DNA of 64,000 bases from Paraburkholderia aromaticivorans (GTDB taxonomy: Bacteria; Pseudomonadota; Gammaproteobacteria; Burkholderiales; Burkholderiaceae). Numbering within the stretch: position 1 is the stretch's first letter; every line of letters starts with the position of its first letter. This document shows positions 17,826 through 26,262 of the stretch, piece after piece. The DNA is taken from contig NZ_CP022993.1 of the NCBI RefSeq assembly GCF_002278075.1, positions 1 to 64,000 of the forward strand. Reading direction: 5' to 3'. The position numbers were made by a program, and so were the translations under genes. Under the pieces are notes generated by a model. The model searched no databases and was not told where the DNA came from. It was given only the letters and a program-made list of their open reading frames with translations.

Positions 17826-19027
17826 AGCCTGCCTCGTACAAGTGGCAGTTCGCCCAGCGTTTCCGGCGCCACGCTTTCGGCTGGCGCTCGGACGTACCGA
17901 TCCAGCGTATCAAGGAAGCGCTCGCGGAGATCCGGCAGGTGGCGCGCGGCGATACAGTGCTTGCGGCAGAGGGCGCTGTGAAATTTCTGGAGAAAGTTTC
18001 GCCCGCGCTGGAACACGTCGACGGGTCGTCAGGTGCGATCGGCACGGCCGTGAATCGTGCGATCGAAACACTGGTCCCGGTCATTGCTGGCGCACAGGTC
18101 GACACAGTCACGCGCCAGGCCTGGCTCGAGCGGCTATGGGAAGCCATTCAGGATCAGGGCGTCCCCTATATCGAAGGTCTGTCGGACGAATGGGACACAC
18201 TCTGCGTGACGCCCGAAATCGCCAGCGAGTGGGCCGACAGGTTTATTGATCTCGTCGAGCACGTCTGGTCCGAGGGGCCCGGGGGATATTTTGCGGGGAC
18301 ACCGATCTGTCTGGCTTCGCTATATGCAGCTGGGCGACATGCGCAGCTGATCGCACTGGTGGACCGCGCTCCGTTCAAGATGTGGCACTACCGACGCTGG
18401 GGCGTCAAGGCACTGCTTGCGATGGGCAGAAAGGCTGAAGCCGTGGCCTACGCGGAAAACACGCGCGGCCTCAACAGCCCGGACGGGCAGATTGCGAAAG
18501 CTTGCGAGGCGATCCTGCTGTCATCGGGTCTTGCCGACGAGGCATACCGGCGCTATGCATGCGAAGCGAACCAGGGCACCACCTACCTGGCAACTTTCCG
18601 TGCCATCGCAAAGAAGTATCCGCACATCGCGCAAGAGACCATCCTGAGCGACCTGGTTGCTGCGTCGCCGGGCGAGCCAGGGAAGTGGTTCGCGGCAGCC
18701 AAGGACGCAGGCCTGTTCAACCAGGCCATCAAGCTGGCCAATGCCAGCCCGACCGACCCCCGGACGTTGACGCGCGCGGCCAGGGACTTTGCGCAGAAGC
18801 AGCCGGGATTCGCCATGGCCGCCGGTCTCGCGGCGTTGCACTGGATCTCGATGGGCTACGGCTACGAGATCACAGGTGTCGATGTGCTCGATGCAAGCCG
18901 CGCCACGCTGCAGGCAGCGGAACACGCTGGCGTCGATCCCGAATCCGTGCGGCAGCAGATTCGCTTTCTGGCCTCCGGAACCTCTGTGCACGCGGACTTT
19001 TTGAGTCGCGCCCTGCAGGCGATCTAA
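17822..19027 (+). CDS. Tn3-transposon helical-repeat protein, 401 aa, unknown function
   Basis: The start is GTG 17822, overlapping the previous stop as GTGA, so the gene is translationally coupled to the TnpC-like gene. The product is made of alpha-helical pairs of about 30-40 residues resembling TPR-like repeats: WHYRRWGVKALLAMGRKAEA, then LADEAYRRYACEA and KYPHIAQETILSDLVAA. There is no signal peptide or membrane helix. Similar helical-repeat regions occur in SWIM zinc-finger proteins, but the SWIM Cys/His motif is not seen here. It may be a scaffold or regulator of the transposon; I cannot assign a function. Confidence 0.55.
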   Translation: MKPASYKWQFAQRFRRHAFGWRSDVPIQRIKEALAEIRQVARGDTVLAAEGAVKFLEKVSPALEHVDGSSGAIGTAVNRAIETLVPVIAGAQVDTVTRQAWLERLWEAIQDQGVPYIEGLSDEWDTLCVTPEIASEWADRFIDLVEHVWSEGPGGYFAGTPICLASLYAAGRHAQLIALVDRAPFKMWHYRRWGVKALLAMGRKAEAVAYAENTRGLNSPDGQIAKACEAILLSSGLADEAYRRYACEANQGTTYLATFRAIAKKYPHIAQETILSDLVAASPGEPGKWFAAAKDAGLFNQAIKLANASPTDPRTLTRAARDFAQKQPGFAMAAGLAALHWISMGYGYEITGVDVLDASRATLQAAEHAGVDPESVRQQIRFLASGTSVHADFLSRALQAI

Positions 19028-19077
19028 GCCGGAAAATCATCGTGAAAAATCCTGGCGGGACGTCTTTCGTGATCGGT

Positions 19078-19103
19078 ACAGAGATAACAGTTATTATCTC
19101 TGT
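19078..19103. other. Dif-like recombination core site in Tn3-family transposon
   Basis: Perfect 10-bp inverted arms ACAGAGATAA (19078-19087) and TTATCTCTGT (19094-19103) flank a 6-base centre CAGTTA. Arms ending ATAA / TTAT around 6 bases are the layout of XerCD dif sites. It lies 29 bases before the tyrosine recombinase gene at 19133, so it is a good candidate for the cointegrate resolution site. A TTGACA box follows at 19105-19110. Confidence 0.65.
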
Positions 19104-19132
19104 ATTGACATTTCTGGACTAAACTCCATGTC

Positions 19133-20824
19133 ATGAAAACGCGTCTCCCGAACCCGGTCGCCGCCGACATGCCGAACGATTTTCCCGATGCCGACGCGCT
19201 TGCCGCGCTGCGCGCCTGGTACGAAGGCGCATCTTCGCGTGACGCGGCCAGCCGGTACCTGCGGGACCGGCTCGGTCAGGGGCAGTCTGCACGCGGCGTC
19301 ATCGGCCAGATCCGCCGGCAGCTTGCGCTTTACGCCCGCAGCCGGCAGCGGGCGGATCTGGCGACGCTGTTCGAATGCCAGGCCCACAAGCGCAGACATC
19401 ATGCCCGTGCCACCACGCAGGCAGTCGAAACGTTGCGCACGCTGCCTTTACCGACGCCGCATATCGGGGATGACATTACGCGCTGGTTGCCGGATCGCGC
19501 TGTCCGTGTCCTGCACGCGGCGGGCATCCGGACCCTGGCTGATCTCACGGTAAGGATTCCCCGCCGTCGTCAGTGGTGGAGTGCCGTTCCGGGGCTCGGC
19601 CCGGCCAGTGCAAAGCGGATCGAGGCATTCTTTGTCGCGCATCCAGCACTCACGGAGCGGGCTCGCGCACTGATCGTCGCCGACCGGCAGTCAGTCGTGA
19701 CGCCATGGGAGCAACTCCGGCTACCGCATGAGGTTGACGGATCCGCAGGCGTGTTCCGCGCACCGCTGTCGACCTGTATCCTGGGCGTCGACAACGATTA
19801 CGACGCCGTCCAGGCATGGCTTGCGTTGCACGAATCCCCGGCCACGCAGCGCGCCTACCGTAAGGAAGCCGAACGGCTGATCCTCTGGGCCATTGTTGCC
19901 CGCGGCAAGGCCCTGTCGTCCCTGACCACGCGGGATGCAACTGACTACAGGGCATTTCTGCGCAGACCCACCCCGCGCGAGCGCTGGGTTGGACCGCCGC
20001 GGCCGCGCACATCAACAGACTGGAGACCGTTTGTCGACAACCTCTCGGCGCGTTCGATTGCGCACGCGCTTGCCGTGCTCAGCGCCATGTTCCGCTGGCT
20101 GGTGGAGCAGCGCTATGTTGTGGCCAACCCATTTGCCGGCATCAAGGTGCGCGGCAGCAAGCGCGCCATGGCCGTGGAAACCGCGCACGCCTTCACCGAA
20201 GGAGAATGGCTGCTCACACGCACCATCGCCAACGGGCTTGAGTGGTCGTACGGCTGGCAGGCAGCCGCAGCGCAGCGACTTCGTTTCATGCTGGATTTCG
20301 GTTACGCGACGGGACTGCGGATCAGCGAGTTGGCCAATGCGACTCTGCGAAACGTCGAGGTCGACGCCGCAGGTGATCACTGGCTTCACGTCACCGGCAA
20401 AGGCGGCAAGCCAGCCAGGGTGACCTTGACACCGCTCGCTCGCGCGGCGCTGGACCGGTATCTGCAGGAGCGGGGCCTGGCGGTAAGCCGGGCGCGCTGG
20501 AACCCAGTCACGCCGCTGATCGGTAGCCTGGACGACGGCGATGCCGGCATCAAGCCTCTGCGGTTGTGGGAAGTCATGCGCAGGTTTTTCCGGCAAGCGG
20601 CGCAGATTATTGAAAACGACCATCCGCCGCTCGCCGAGAAACTCCGTCAGGCTACGCCGCACTGGATGCGGCACACGCATGCCACTCACGCTATCGCCAA
20701 GGGCGTCGAACTCAGCGCCGTCCGCGACAACCTTCGTCACGCATCGATCTCGACCACGTCGATTTATTTGCATGCTGACGATGTAAAGCGGGCGAGGCAG
20801 TTTGCGCAGGCCTTTACTGACTGA
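19133..20824 (+). CDS. Transposon tyrosine recombinase (TnpI-type resolvase/integrase)
   Basis: The 563-residue protein has an N-terminal extension of about 200 residues containing a helix-hairpin-helix-like segment (VPGLGPASAKRIEAFF), as in DUF3701 integrases. A SAM-like core-binding part follows, then a catalytic domain with FGYATGLRISELANATL (Arg), a Lys in VTGKGGKPA, HWMRHTHATH (His-x-x-Arg), LRHASISTTSIYLHAD (His and Tyr). All catalytic residues are present. In Tn3-family transposons such a protein resolves cointegrates; the palindrome just upstream is its likely site. Confidence 0.85.
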   Translation: MKTRLPNPVAADMPNDFPDADALAALRAWYEGASSRDAASRYLRDRLGQGQSARGVIGQIRRQLALYARSRQRADLATLFECQAHKRRHHARATTQAVETLRTLPLPTPHIGDDITRWLPDRAVRVLHAAGIRTLADLTVRIPRRRQWWSAVPGLGPASAKRIEAFFVAHPALTERARALIVADRQSVVTPWEQLRLPHEVDGSAGVFRAPLSTCILGVDNDYDAVQAWLALHESPATQRAYRKEAERLILWAIVARGKALSSLTTRDATDYRAFLRRPTPRERWVGPPRPRTSTDWRPFVDNLSARSIAHALAVLSAMFRWLVEQRYVVANPFAGIKVRGSKRAMAVETAHAFTEGEWLLTRTIANGLEWSYGWQAAAAQRLRFMLDFGYATGLRISELANATLRNVEVDAAGDHWLHVTGKGGKPARVTLTPLARAALDRYLQERGLAVSRARWNPVTPLIGSLDDGDAGIKPLRLWEVMRRFFRQAAQIIENDHPPLAEKLRQATPHWMRHTHATHAIAKGVELSAVRDNLRHASISTTSIYLHADDVKRARQFAQAFTD

Positions 20825-20913
20825 TTCCGTTATTCCAAAACCAACGGAAACCTCGTCACCCTTATAACCTCAAGGCTTATGATCGCAATTCGACCGAATC
20901 TTGGTCAGGGGCC

Positions 20914-22056
20914 TAGCATGTGTCCCTTGCCACATACGGGGCAGTCGCGCAGTGACTTGCCGGTGAGTCGCTGGTAGCGGTCACGGTAGTCTTCCCTGGG
21001 CTCGACTGCGGCAGCGGCGGGAGCCTCGACACCGAGCAGCCGCCTGCAGGTGGCGAGCTTGTCGGCACGGTGGCAGTTGGCGAGCCACCCGTAGCTGCGA
21101 ATGCGCTTGAAGCCGTCAGGTAGCACATGCAGCAGGAAGCGACGGATGAACTCGTCGGCGGTGAGCGTCATGGTTCTTTGTCTGGACTCGTGCCGATAGT
21201 CCTTCCAGCGGAACTGCACGGTGTGCCCGTCGAAGGCGAGCAGCCGGTTGTTGGAGATGGCGACGCGGTGGGTGTAGCGGCCCAGGTAATCGAGCACGTG
21301 TTCGGCACCGCCAAAGGGTGGCTTGGCGTAGACCACCCACTCCGCCCGTGCCGCGGGTGCAAGCCAGGCTGCGAATTCGACGGGATCGCTCAGGGACTCG
21401 AACTGACCGTGCAGGCGCAGCCCGCCGGCGTCGTAAGCGCGGCGCAGCTGTTCGAGAAACAGGCGGCGAAAGAGCCGTGACAGGACCCGCACGGACAGGA
21501 AGAAGCCGGGACGGCAGGCGATCCAGCGCTTGCCGTCCGGGGAGATGCCGCCGCCCGGCACAACGCAATGCACATGAGGGTGATGCTGCAGATTCTGTCC
21601 CCACGTATGCAGGATCGTGAGGAAGCCGATCTCGGCGCCCAGGTGCTTCGGATCGGCGGCGATCGTGCGCAACGTTTCGGCGCTGGCGCGAAACAGCAGA
21701 TCGTAGAGCGTCCTCTTGTTCTGGAACGCGAGAGCGGCGATGGATTCGGGAAGCGTGAAGACGACATGGAAATACTCGGTCGAGGGGAGGAGTTCCGCAT
21801 GCCGGCGTTCGAGCCATTGCGCGCGGGCGAGTGACTGGCACTTCGGACAGTGCCGGTTACGACACGAGTCGTAACTGATGCGCTGATAGCCGCATGCATC
21901 GCACTGCTCGAGATGGGCACCAAGCGCTGCGGTACGACACAGCTCGATGGCACTCATCACGCGTCGCTGCACACGACTGAGCCCCCCGGCATGGGATAGC
22001 CGGAAACTGGGCCCACACTGGCGGAAAATGTCCGCCACTTCGAGCGCCGGTCGCAT
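20914..22056 (-). pseudogene. IS91-like transposase, left copy, split by Tn3-family transposon
   Basis: It begins at ATG 22056 (MRPALEVADIFRQCG), 8 bases after the integrase stop. It shows the zinc-binding CDACGYQRISYDSCRNRHCP block, the HUH motif in HHPHVHCVVPGGG near residue 180, and the tyrosine region in YLGRYTHRVAISNNRLL. Such enzymes move DNA by single-strand rolling-circle transfer. The last 22 codons were separated by the transposon at 13607-20913, so the frame now ends HMLGP and stop. It differs from the right copy at several residues (for example K/E, S/P and D/E changes). Confidence 0.87.
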
Positions 22057-22064
22057 GACTGCGC

Positions 22065-22943
22065 TCAGAAGTACTGGGGCGCAGGTGGCGGGAATGGAAT
22101 GGGTGCAGGGTGCGGCAGCAGGTCGAAGGGACTGGTGGTGGCGCACACGGTGCTGGTGGCGACCCTCAAGTACCGGGACGTTGTCGATAGGGACCTGTGG
22201 CCCATCAGCAGCTGGATCCGGCGCACGTCAGTACCGGCTTCCAGCAGATGCGTGGCGAACGCGTGTCGCAAAGAATGGGGTGTCACGGGTTTGGTGATGC
22301 CGCTGCGCTTGCGTGCAAGCTCGCATGCGTCGCCCACGGCATGGCGGGTGATGGGCCGCCCCGCAATGCTGCCTGGAAAGAGCCATTCCTTCGGATGGGC
22401 GTCCTGCCAGTACAGTCTCAGGATCTCGAGCAGCCTGGGCGAGAGCATTACATAGCGATCCTTACGGTTCTTCCCCTGGTTCACACGGATCACCATGCGC
22501 TTGCTGTCGATATCAGTGACCTTCAGATGCACGACTTCGGAGACACGCAGTCCGGCGGCGTACGCGGTCATCAGGATGGTGCGGTGCTTGAGACTGGCGA
22601 CCGACTCGAAGAAGGTGGTGATCTCCTCCAGGCTGAGGACGACTGGCAGTCGGAACGGCTTCTTCGGTAACGGAAAGTCCTCGTCGCTCCAGGGTCGCTT
22701 GAGCGTCACACGGTAGAGAAACCGGAGTGCGCCGATCGTTGCGCCGAGACTGGCGGGTGCCAGCTTGCGTTCTTCGCGGAGGTAGATGAGCCAGGCCCGA
22801 ATCTCCTCGGGACCCAGCAGTTCGGGCGAACGGCGAAAGTGGCGGGCGAAACTGGCTACCTGAATCAGATAGGACTTCTGGGTATTCTCTGCAAGGTTGC
22901 GGATCTGCATGTCATGCAGCATGCGTTGGCGCAGTGGCGTCAT
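22065..22943 (-). CDS. Tyrosine recombinase of IS91-like element, left copy
   Basis: The start is placed at ATG 22943 (MTPLRQRMLHDMQIRNLA), preceded on the minus strand by CCAGGAGG. The 292-residue protein shows the first Arg in TAYAAGLRVSEVVHLKV, a Lys in NQGKNRKDRYV, HSLRHAFATH for the His-x-x-Arg pair, and MGHRSLSTTSRYLRV for the last His and the Tyr. Integrases of this kind commonly precede IS91-type transposases in one operon, here with 8 bases between them. The protein looks identical to the right copy at 30348-31226. Confidence 0.88.
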   Translation of the reverse strand: MTPLRQRMLHDMQIRNLAENTQKSYLIQVASFARHFRRSPELLGPEEIRAWLIYLREERKLAPASLGATIGALRFLYRVTLKRPWSDEDFPLPKKPFRLPVVLSLEEITTFFESVASLKHRTILMTAYAAGLRVSEVVHLKVTDIDSKRMVIRVNQGKNRKDRYVMLSPRLLEILRLYWQDAHPKEWLFPGSIAGRPITRHAVGDACELARKRSGITKPVTPHSLRHAFATHLLEAGTDVRRIQLLMGHRSLSTTSRYLRVATSTVCATTSPFDLLPHPAPIPFPPPAPQYF

Positions 22944-23108
22944 GGCGAGCCTCCTGGAAGCAGTGGATGGAATGCCCAACCGGGCGTTCACATACTGCTC
23001 CCGGCGATACCACTCACCACCTCGCCGGGGTTCAGCGCCAGACAACCCTCTTCATGAAACGTCAGCCACGGACCTGTGCCTACCTCCCACTACCGCGTCA
23101 GCGGTTTA

Positions 23109-24969
23109 GTGTACGCCCATGATGGCGTGCCATTTGCAGGGTGAAAGTCCCTGCCGGAGTTGGCCACAGCTCCGTAGCTGAAGGTAACTGCGTCGTCGTG
23201 AGGCGGGGTGGGGAGTAACCGGAAGCGAACTGTCGGTCCGTAGGTTAACGAACCTGTTTCGGCGGGGTATGGCGGCGAGCCTGCACTAAAGTGGCGAAGC
23301 CTGGAAGTAACACAGCACGCTGTCGTGGCGGACAAAGCGGTGCGGTGGCGTACCACGTGTTTGAGGACGGAACGATGGGAAGGTGGCACGAAGCAAGTGG
23401 GGAGACCTGCCGGCGAGGTGAACGCTGGCAGGAGTCAGAGTCCCGATAGTACTGCACACGGAAGAGTCGAGCCGTGGAGACCTGCGTCAGAGCAAAAGGC
23501 GCACTAGGGAAGCGGGGCAGGAAAGTTGATAGCAAAAGACCGGAAGGAAGCAAAGATGAAGATCGAAGCATCGCCAGTGTCGGAAACGACTAGACGAGAT
23601 GCAGACGCGCTGGGAAGCTGCGTGCAGCGGAAATTCGCGTCAGCTTCAATCTGGACGGACGCTATGTTGGCTGCTCTACGAAATGGAGTTAAAGGAGGTA
23701 AGTGGCACAGTTTGATTGACAAGGTGTTTCGCCTGGACACGCTCGCGCTGGGGTGGACTCAGGTCGAGAAGAACGCCGGGGCGGCGGGAGTGGACCGCAT
23801 GAGCGTGAAGCGATTCGCGCAAGCGCGGGACCGCTACCTTGCCGAACTGGCGCAAGCATTGCAGGATGGTAGCTATCGCCCGCAGCCGGTGCGGCGTGTC
23901 TACATACCGAAAGGTAAAGGACGTCGTCCGCTCGGTATACCCGCTGTAAAGGATCGCGTCGTTCAGGCGGCCCTGAAGCTGGTAATCGAGCCGATCTTTG
24001 AGCATGAGTTCGAGCCGAGAAGCTACGGCTTTCGCCCGGGCTTGGGTTGCAAGGATGCGCTGCGCGAAGTGGACCGGCATGTGAAAGCGGGCTACTGCTG
24101 GGTGGTCGATGCCGACCTGCAAAGCTATTTTGACTCGATTCCACACTCACCTCTTCTTGCGAGAGTGGCAGGGCGAATCTCGGACGGCCGGGTTCTGGAA
24201 CTCATCCAGTACTTTCTCAAGCAAGACATCATGGAAGACATGACGCGTTGGACGCCGACTTCCGGCAGTCCTCAAGGGGCGGTTGTCAGCCCCTTGTTGG
24301 CAAATCTGTACCTGCACGAGCTTGACGTGGAAATGCGACAGGTAGGGCTGGTCATGGTGCGCTACGCGGATGACGCCGTGGTGTTATGCCGTACACGTGA
24401 GGAAGCGGAAGCTGCGCTCACTCGCATGCGGGCTTGGGTGGATGCGAACGGCTTGACACTGCACCCTGACAAAACCCACGTTGGGGATTGCCGGCTGGAG
24501 GGTCATGGGTTCGAGTTTCTGGGTTACCGGTTCGAGGCGGGTCAACGTTGGGTGCGCAAGAAGAGCCTCATGGGGCTACGGGATAAAATCCGGGCCCTGA
24601 CCAAGCGTAACAGGGGTGACTCGATCGAGGACATCATTACGTCGCTCAATCCACTCCTGCGTGGTTGGTTCGGCTATTTCCAGCAGGCCCACCGATACAC
24701 CTTCTCGTCCGTCGACGGCTTTGTTCGTCGCCGCCTTCGAGCGATCCTGCGTCGACAGCTTCATCGTCCGGGTCAGGGTCGATGCCTTCGCGATCACACG
24801 CGATGGCCAAATGCCTTTTTCGCTAATCTTGGGCTGTTCACGATGTCCGCAGCCCTTGAATCAGCGCGCCAATCCCGATGTGGAAACAACTGACTGGAGA
24901 GCCCGTCGCGGGAAAACCGCACACCGGGTTCGGAGGGAGGGGACGGCGACCGCCGTTTCCTACCCCTAT
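23109..24969 (+). mobile_element. Group II intron, copy 1 (1861 bp)
   Basis: It starts GTGTACGCCCATGATGGCG directly after the IS91-like end repeat AGCGGTTTA, with a typical GGGTGAAAGTCCCTG domain I helix. Near the 3' end a domain V hairpin runs from GAGCCCGTCGCGGGAAAACC to CCGGGTTC (24898-24930), followed by a domain VI stem ending CCCCTAT at 24969. The exact inverted copy is 28322-30182, of the same length. The intron RNA with its maturase can splice and retrohome. Confidence 0.85.
23556..24893 (+). CDS. ltrA: Group II intron reverse transcriptase/maturase, copy 1
   Basis: The start is set at ATG 23556 after a GGAAGGA site; a TTG at 23526 is possible. The 445-residue protein has RT motifs in order: RRVYIPKGKGRRPLGIP, FEHEFEPRSYGFRPG, WVVDADLQSYFDSIPHS, GSPQGAVVSPLLANLYLH and VRYADDAVVLCRT with the catalytic YADD. 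A maturase (X) domain follows (NPLLRGWFGYFQQAHR). There is no HNH endonuclease domain. It is identical in protein sequence to the copy at 28398-29735. Confidence 0.92.
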   Translation: MKIEASPVSETTRRDADALGSCVQRKFASASIWTDAMLAALRNGVKGGKWHSLIDKVFRLDTLALGWTQVEKNAGAAGVDRMSVKRFAQARDRYLAELAQALQDGSYRPQPVRRVYIPKGKGRRPLGIPAVKDRVVQAALKLVIEPIFEHEFEPRSYGFRPGLGCKDALREVDRHVKAGYCWVVDADLQSYFDSIPHSPLLARVAGRISDGRVLELIQYFLKQDIMEDMTRWTPTSGSPQGAVVSPLLANLYLHELDVEMRQVGLVMVRYADDAVVLCRTREEAEAALTRMRAWVDANGLTLHPDKTHVGDCRLEGHGFEFLGYRFEAGQRWVRKKSLMGLRDKIRALTKRNRGDSIEDIITSLNPLLRGWFGYFQQAHRYTFSSVDGFVRRRLRAILRRQLHRPGQGRCLRDHTRWPNAFFANLGLFTMSAALESARQSRCGNN

Positions 24970-25017
24970 ACAACGTAAGTGGTGTCCTCCAGTGGCAATC
25001 CAACCACAGGAGGTTTT

Positions 25018-26262
25018 ATGGATGCACTCGCTTCAATCCGTCCAGCAGCAACTTCATGGCTGCTCCGCAGCAACATCGCCGAACTCGTTCAACCGTTCCG
25101 GGAACGACTGGTGGAGCGTCGCTATGCCAGCAAGGTTGTGCGCTCCTATACGTACTGCCTGGCCCACTTTGCGCATTGGGCGCAGCGACGTCCCGGTGGC
25201 GCAATCGCGTCAGTCGAGCGTTCCGAACTCTTCCTTGACCGACATCTCGCCAATTGCTGTTGTCCGCCAGAGGTGTCTCGCGATCGGGGTCATCATCATG
25301 CAGCACTAACGCATCTGAGGGCACTACTTCACGAGCAAGACATCCCTATCACCGAGGGACGCAATGACATCGTTGACGAGGAGTTGCGGCATTACGACGA
25401 CTATATGCGCCTGGCAAGAGGGCTAGCTCCGACCACGCGTGCCTTGCGCCTGCGCACCTTGCGGCCATTCATTGAGCAGCGCGTGAGCGCCGATCGAACC
25501 GATCTGCTACCGCTTACTGCAGATCATCTGCGCCAGTTCTTCACCGAGATGCTCCAGCGATGGAGTGTCGCCAGCGCCGGAACGTTGGCCGGCGCGCTGC
25601 GCAGCTACCTCCGGTATCGCGCCTCACATGGCGACGCTGTGAATCACTTGGTCTCGGCGATCTCTCGCCCGCCGAACTGGCGACTGGCACCGTTACCACA
25701 AACGCTCACGGCGGCCGAGACGACCAGACTGCTCGGTGCATTCGGCCCCGGCGTTGCTTCGGCACGGCGCGGCTACGCGATGGTCAGGTGTCTCGTGGAC
25801 CTAGGTCTGAGATCCAGCGAAGTCGTTGGCCTGGGCCTCGACGATATCGACTGGAAGAGCGGCACCGTGAGGCTGTGCCGAAACAAGTCGCGCCGAGTCG
25901 ACATACTGCCGCTGCCGCACAGCACGGGAAGTGCGATTGCCTCCTACCTCCAACATGAGCGGCCTTCATGCGCAAGTCGTCACCTTTTTGTGCGCTGTCG
26001 CGCCCCGCTGGAGCAACCGATCGGGGCAGCAACGGTGCGACGTGTCCTTCTCGAGGCTTTTCAACGCTGCGGACTACCTCCAGTGCGGGCGCACGCGTTA
26101 CGCAACACGCTCGCGGAACGCCTGCTCGATCATGGCGGAACGCTCAAGGACGTGGCCGACATCCTGCGTCATCGCGAGCTCAACACCACGATGATCTACG
26201 CGAAGGTGAACAATGCCGCCCTTGCCGAAGTTGCCATGCGGTGGCCGGGGAGCGCGTCATGA
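25018..26262 (+). CDS. RIT2 first tyrosine recombinase (RitA)
   Basis: It starts at ATG 25018 behind CAGGAGG, with a GTGG / CCAC hairpin directly upstream as in RIT1. The 414-residue protein has the catalytic Arg in CLVDLGLRSSEVVGLGL, HALRNTLAERLL for the His-x-x-Arg pair (Asn where His is usual in the next position), LRHRELNTTMIYAKV for the last His and the Tyr. It is only distantly similar to the RIT1 RitA, so the two trios are different lineages. The stop overlaps the next start as ATGA. Confidence 0.88.
   Translation: MDALASIRPAATSWLLRSNIAELVQPFRERLVERRYASKVVRSYTYCLAHFAHWAQRRPGGAIASVERSELFLDRHLANCCCPPEVSRDRGHHHAALTHLRALLHEQDIPITEGRNDIVDEELRHYDDYMRLARGLAPTTRALRLRTLRPFIEQRVSADRTDLLPLTADHLRQFFTEMLQRWSVASAGTLAGALRSYLRYRASHGDAVNHLVSAISRPPNWRLAPLPQTLTAAETTRLLGAFGPGVASARRGYAMVRCLVDLGLRSSEVVGLGLDDIDWKSGTVRLCRNKSRRVDILPLPHSTGSAIASYLQHERPSCASRHLFVRCRAPLEQPIGAATVRRVLLEAFQRCGLPPVRAHALRNTLAERLLDHGGTLKDVADILRHRELNTTMIYAKVNNAALAEVAMRWPGSAS

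Larger units (their letters stand above)
13607..20913 (+). mobile_element. Tn3-family transposon, 7307 bp
   Basis: The imperfect terminal inverted repeats begin GGGATCTGACCAAGATCCGG at 13607 and, read inwards from 20913, GGCCCCTGACCAAGATTCGG; similarity extends over about 50 bases. An exact 5-bp duplication TAGCA flanks it (13602-13606 and 20914-20918), as expected for Tn3. It carries a Tn3 transposase, a TnpC-like regulator, two genes of unknown function, and a tyrosine recombinase with a dif-like palindrome, and no resistance gene. The 212 bases 13607-13818 hold only the end repeat and no gene. Confidence 0.93.
13276..23108 (-). mobile_element. IS91-like element, left copy, split by Tn3-family transposon
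   Basis: It is bounded by TAAACCGCT (13276-13284) and AGCGGTTTA (23100-23108), and contains an integrase gene and an IS91-type transposase on the minus strand. A Tn3-family transposon (13607-20913) with TAGCA duplications separates the last codons of the transposase from the rest. The right copy of the same element is 30183-32703. The homology with the right copy extends to about 13265 on the outer side. The stretch 13285-13538 is non-coding 3' region of the element and I see no gene in it. Confidence 0.75.
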
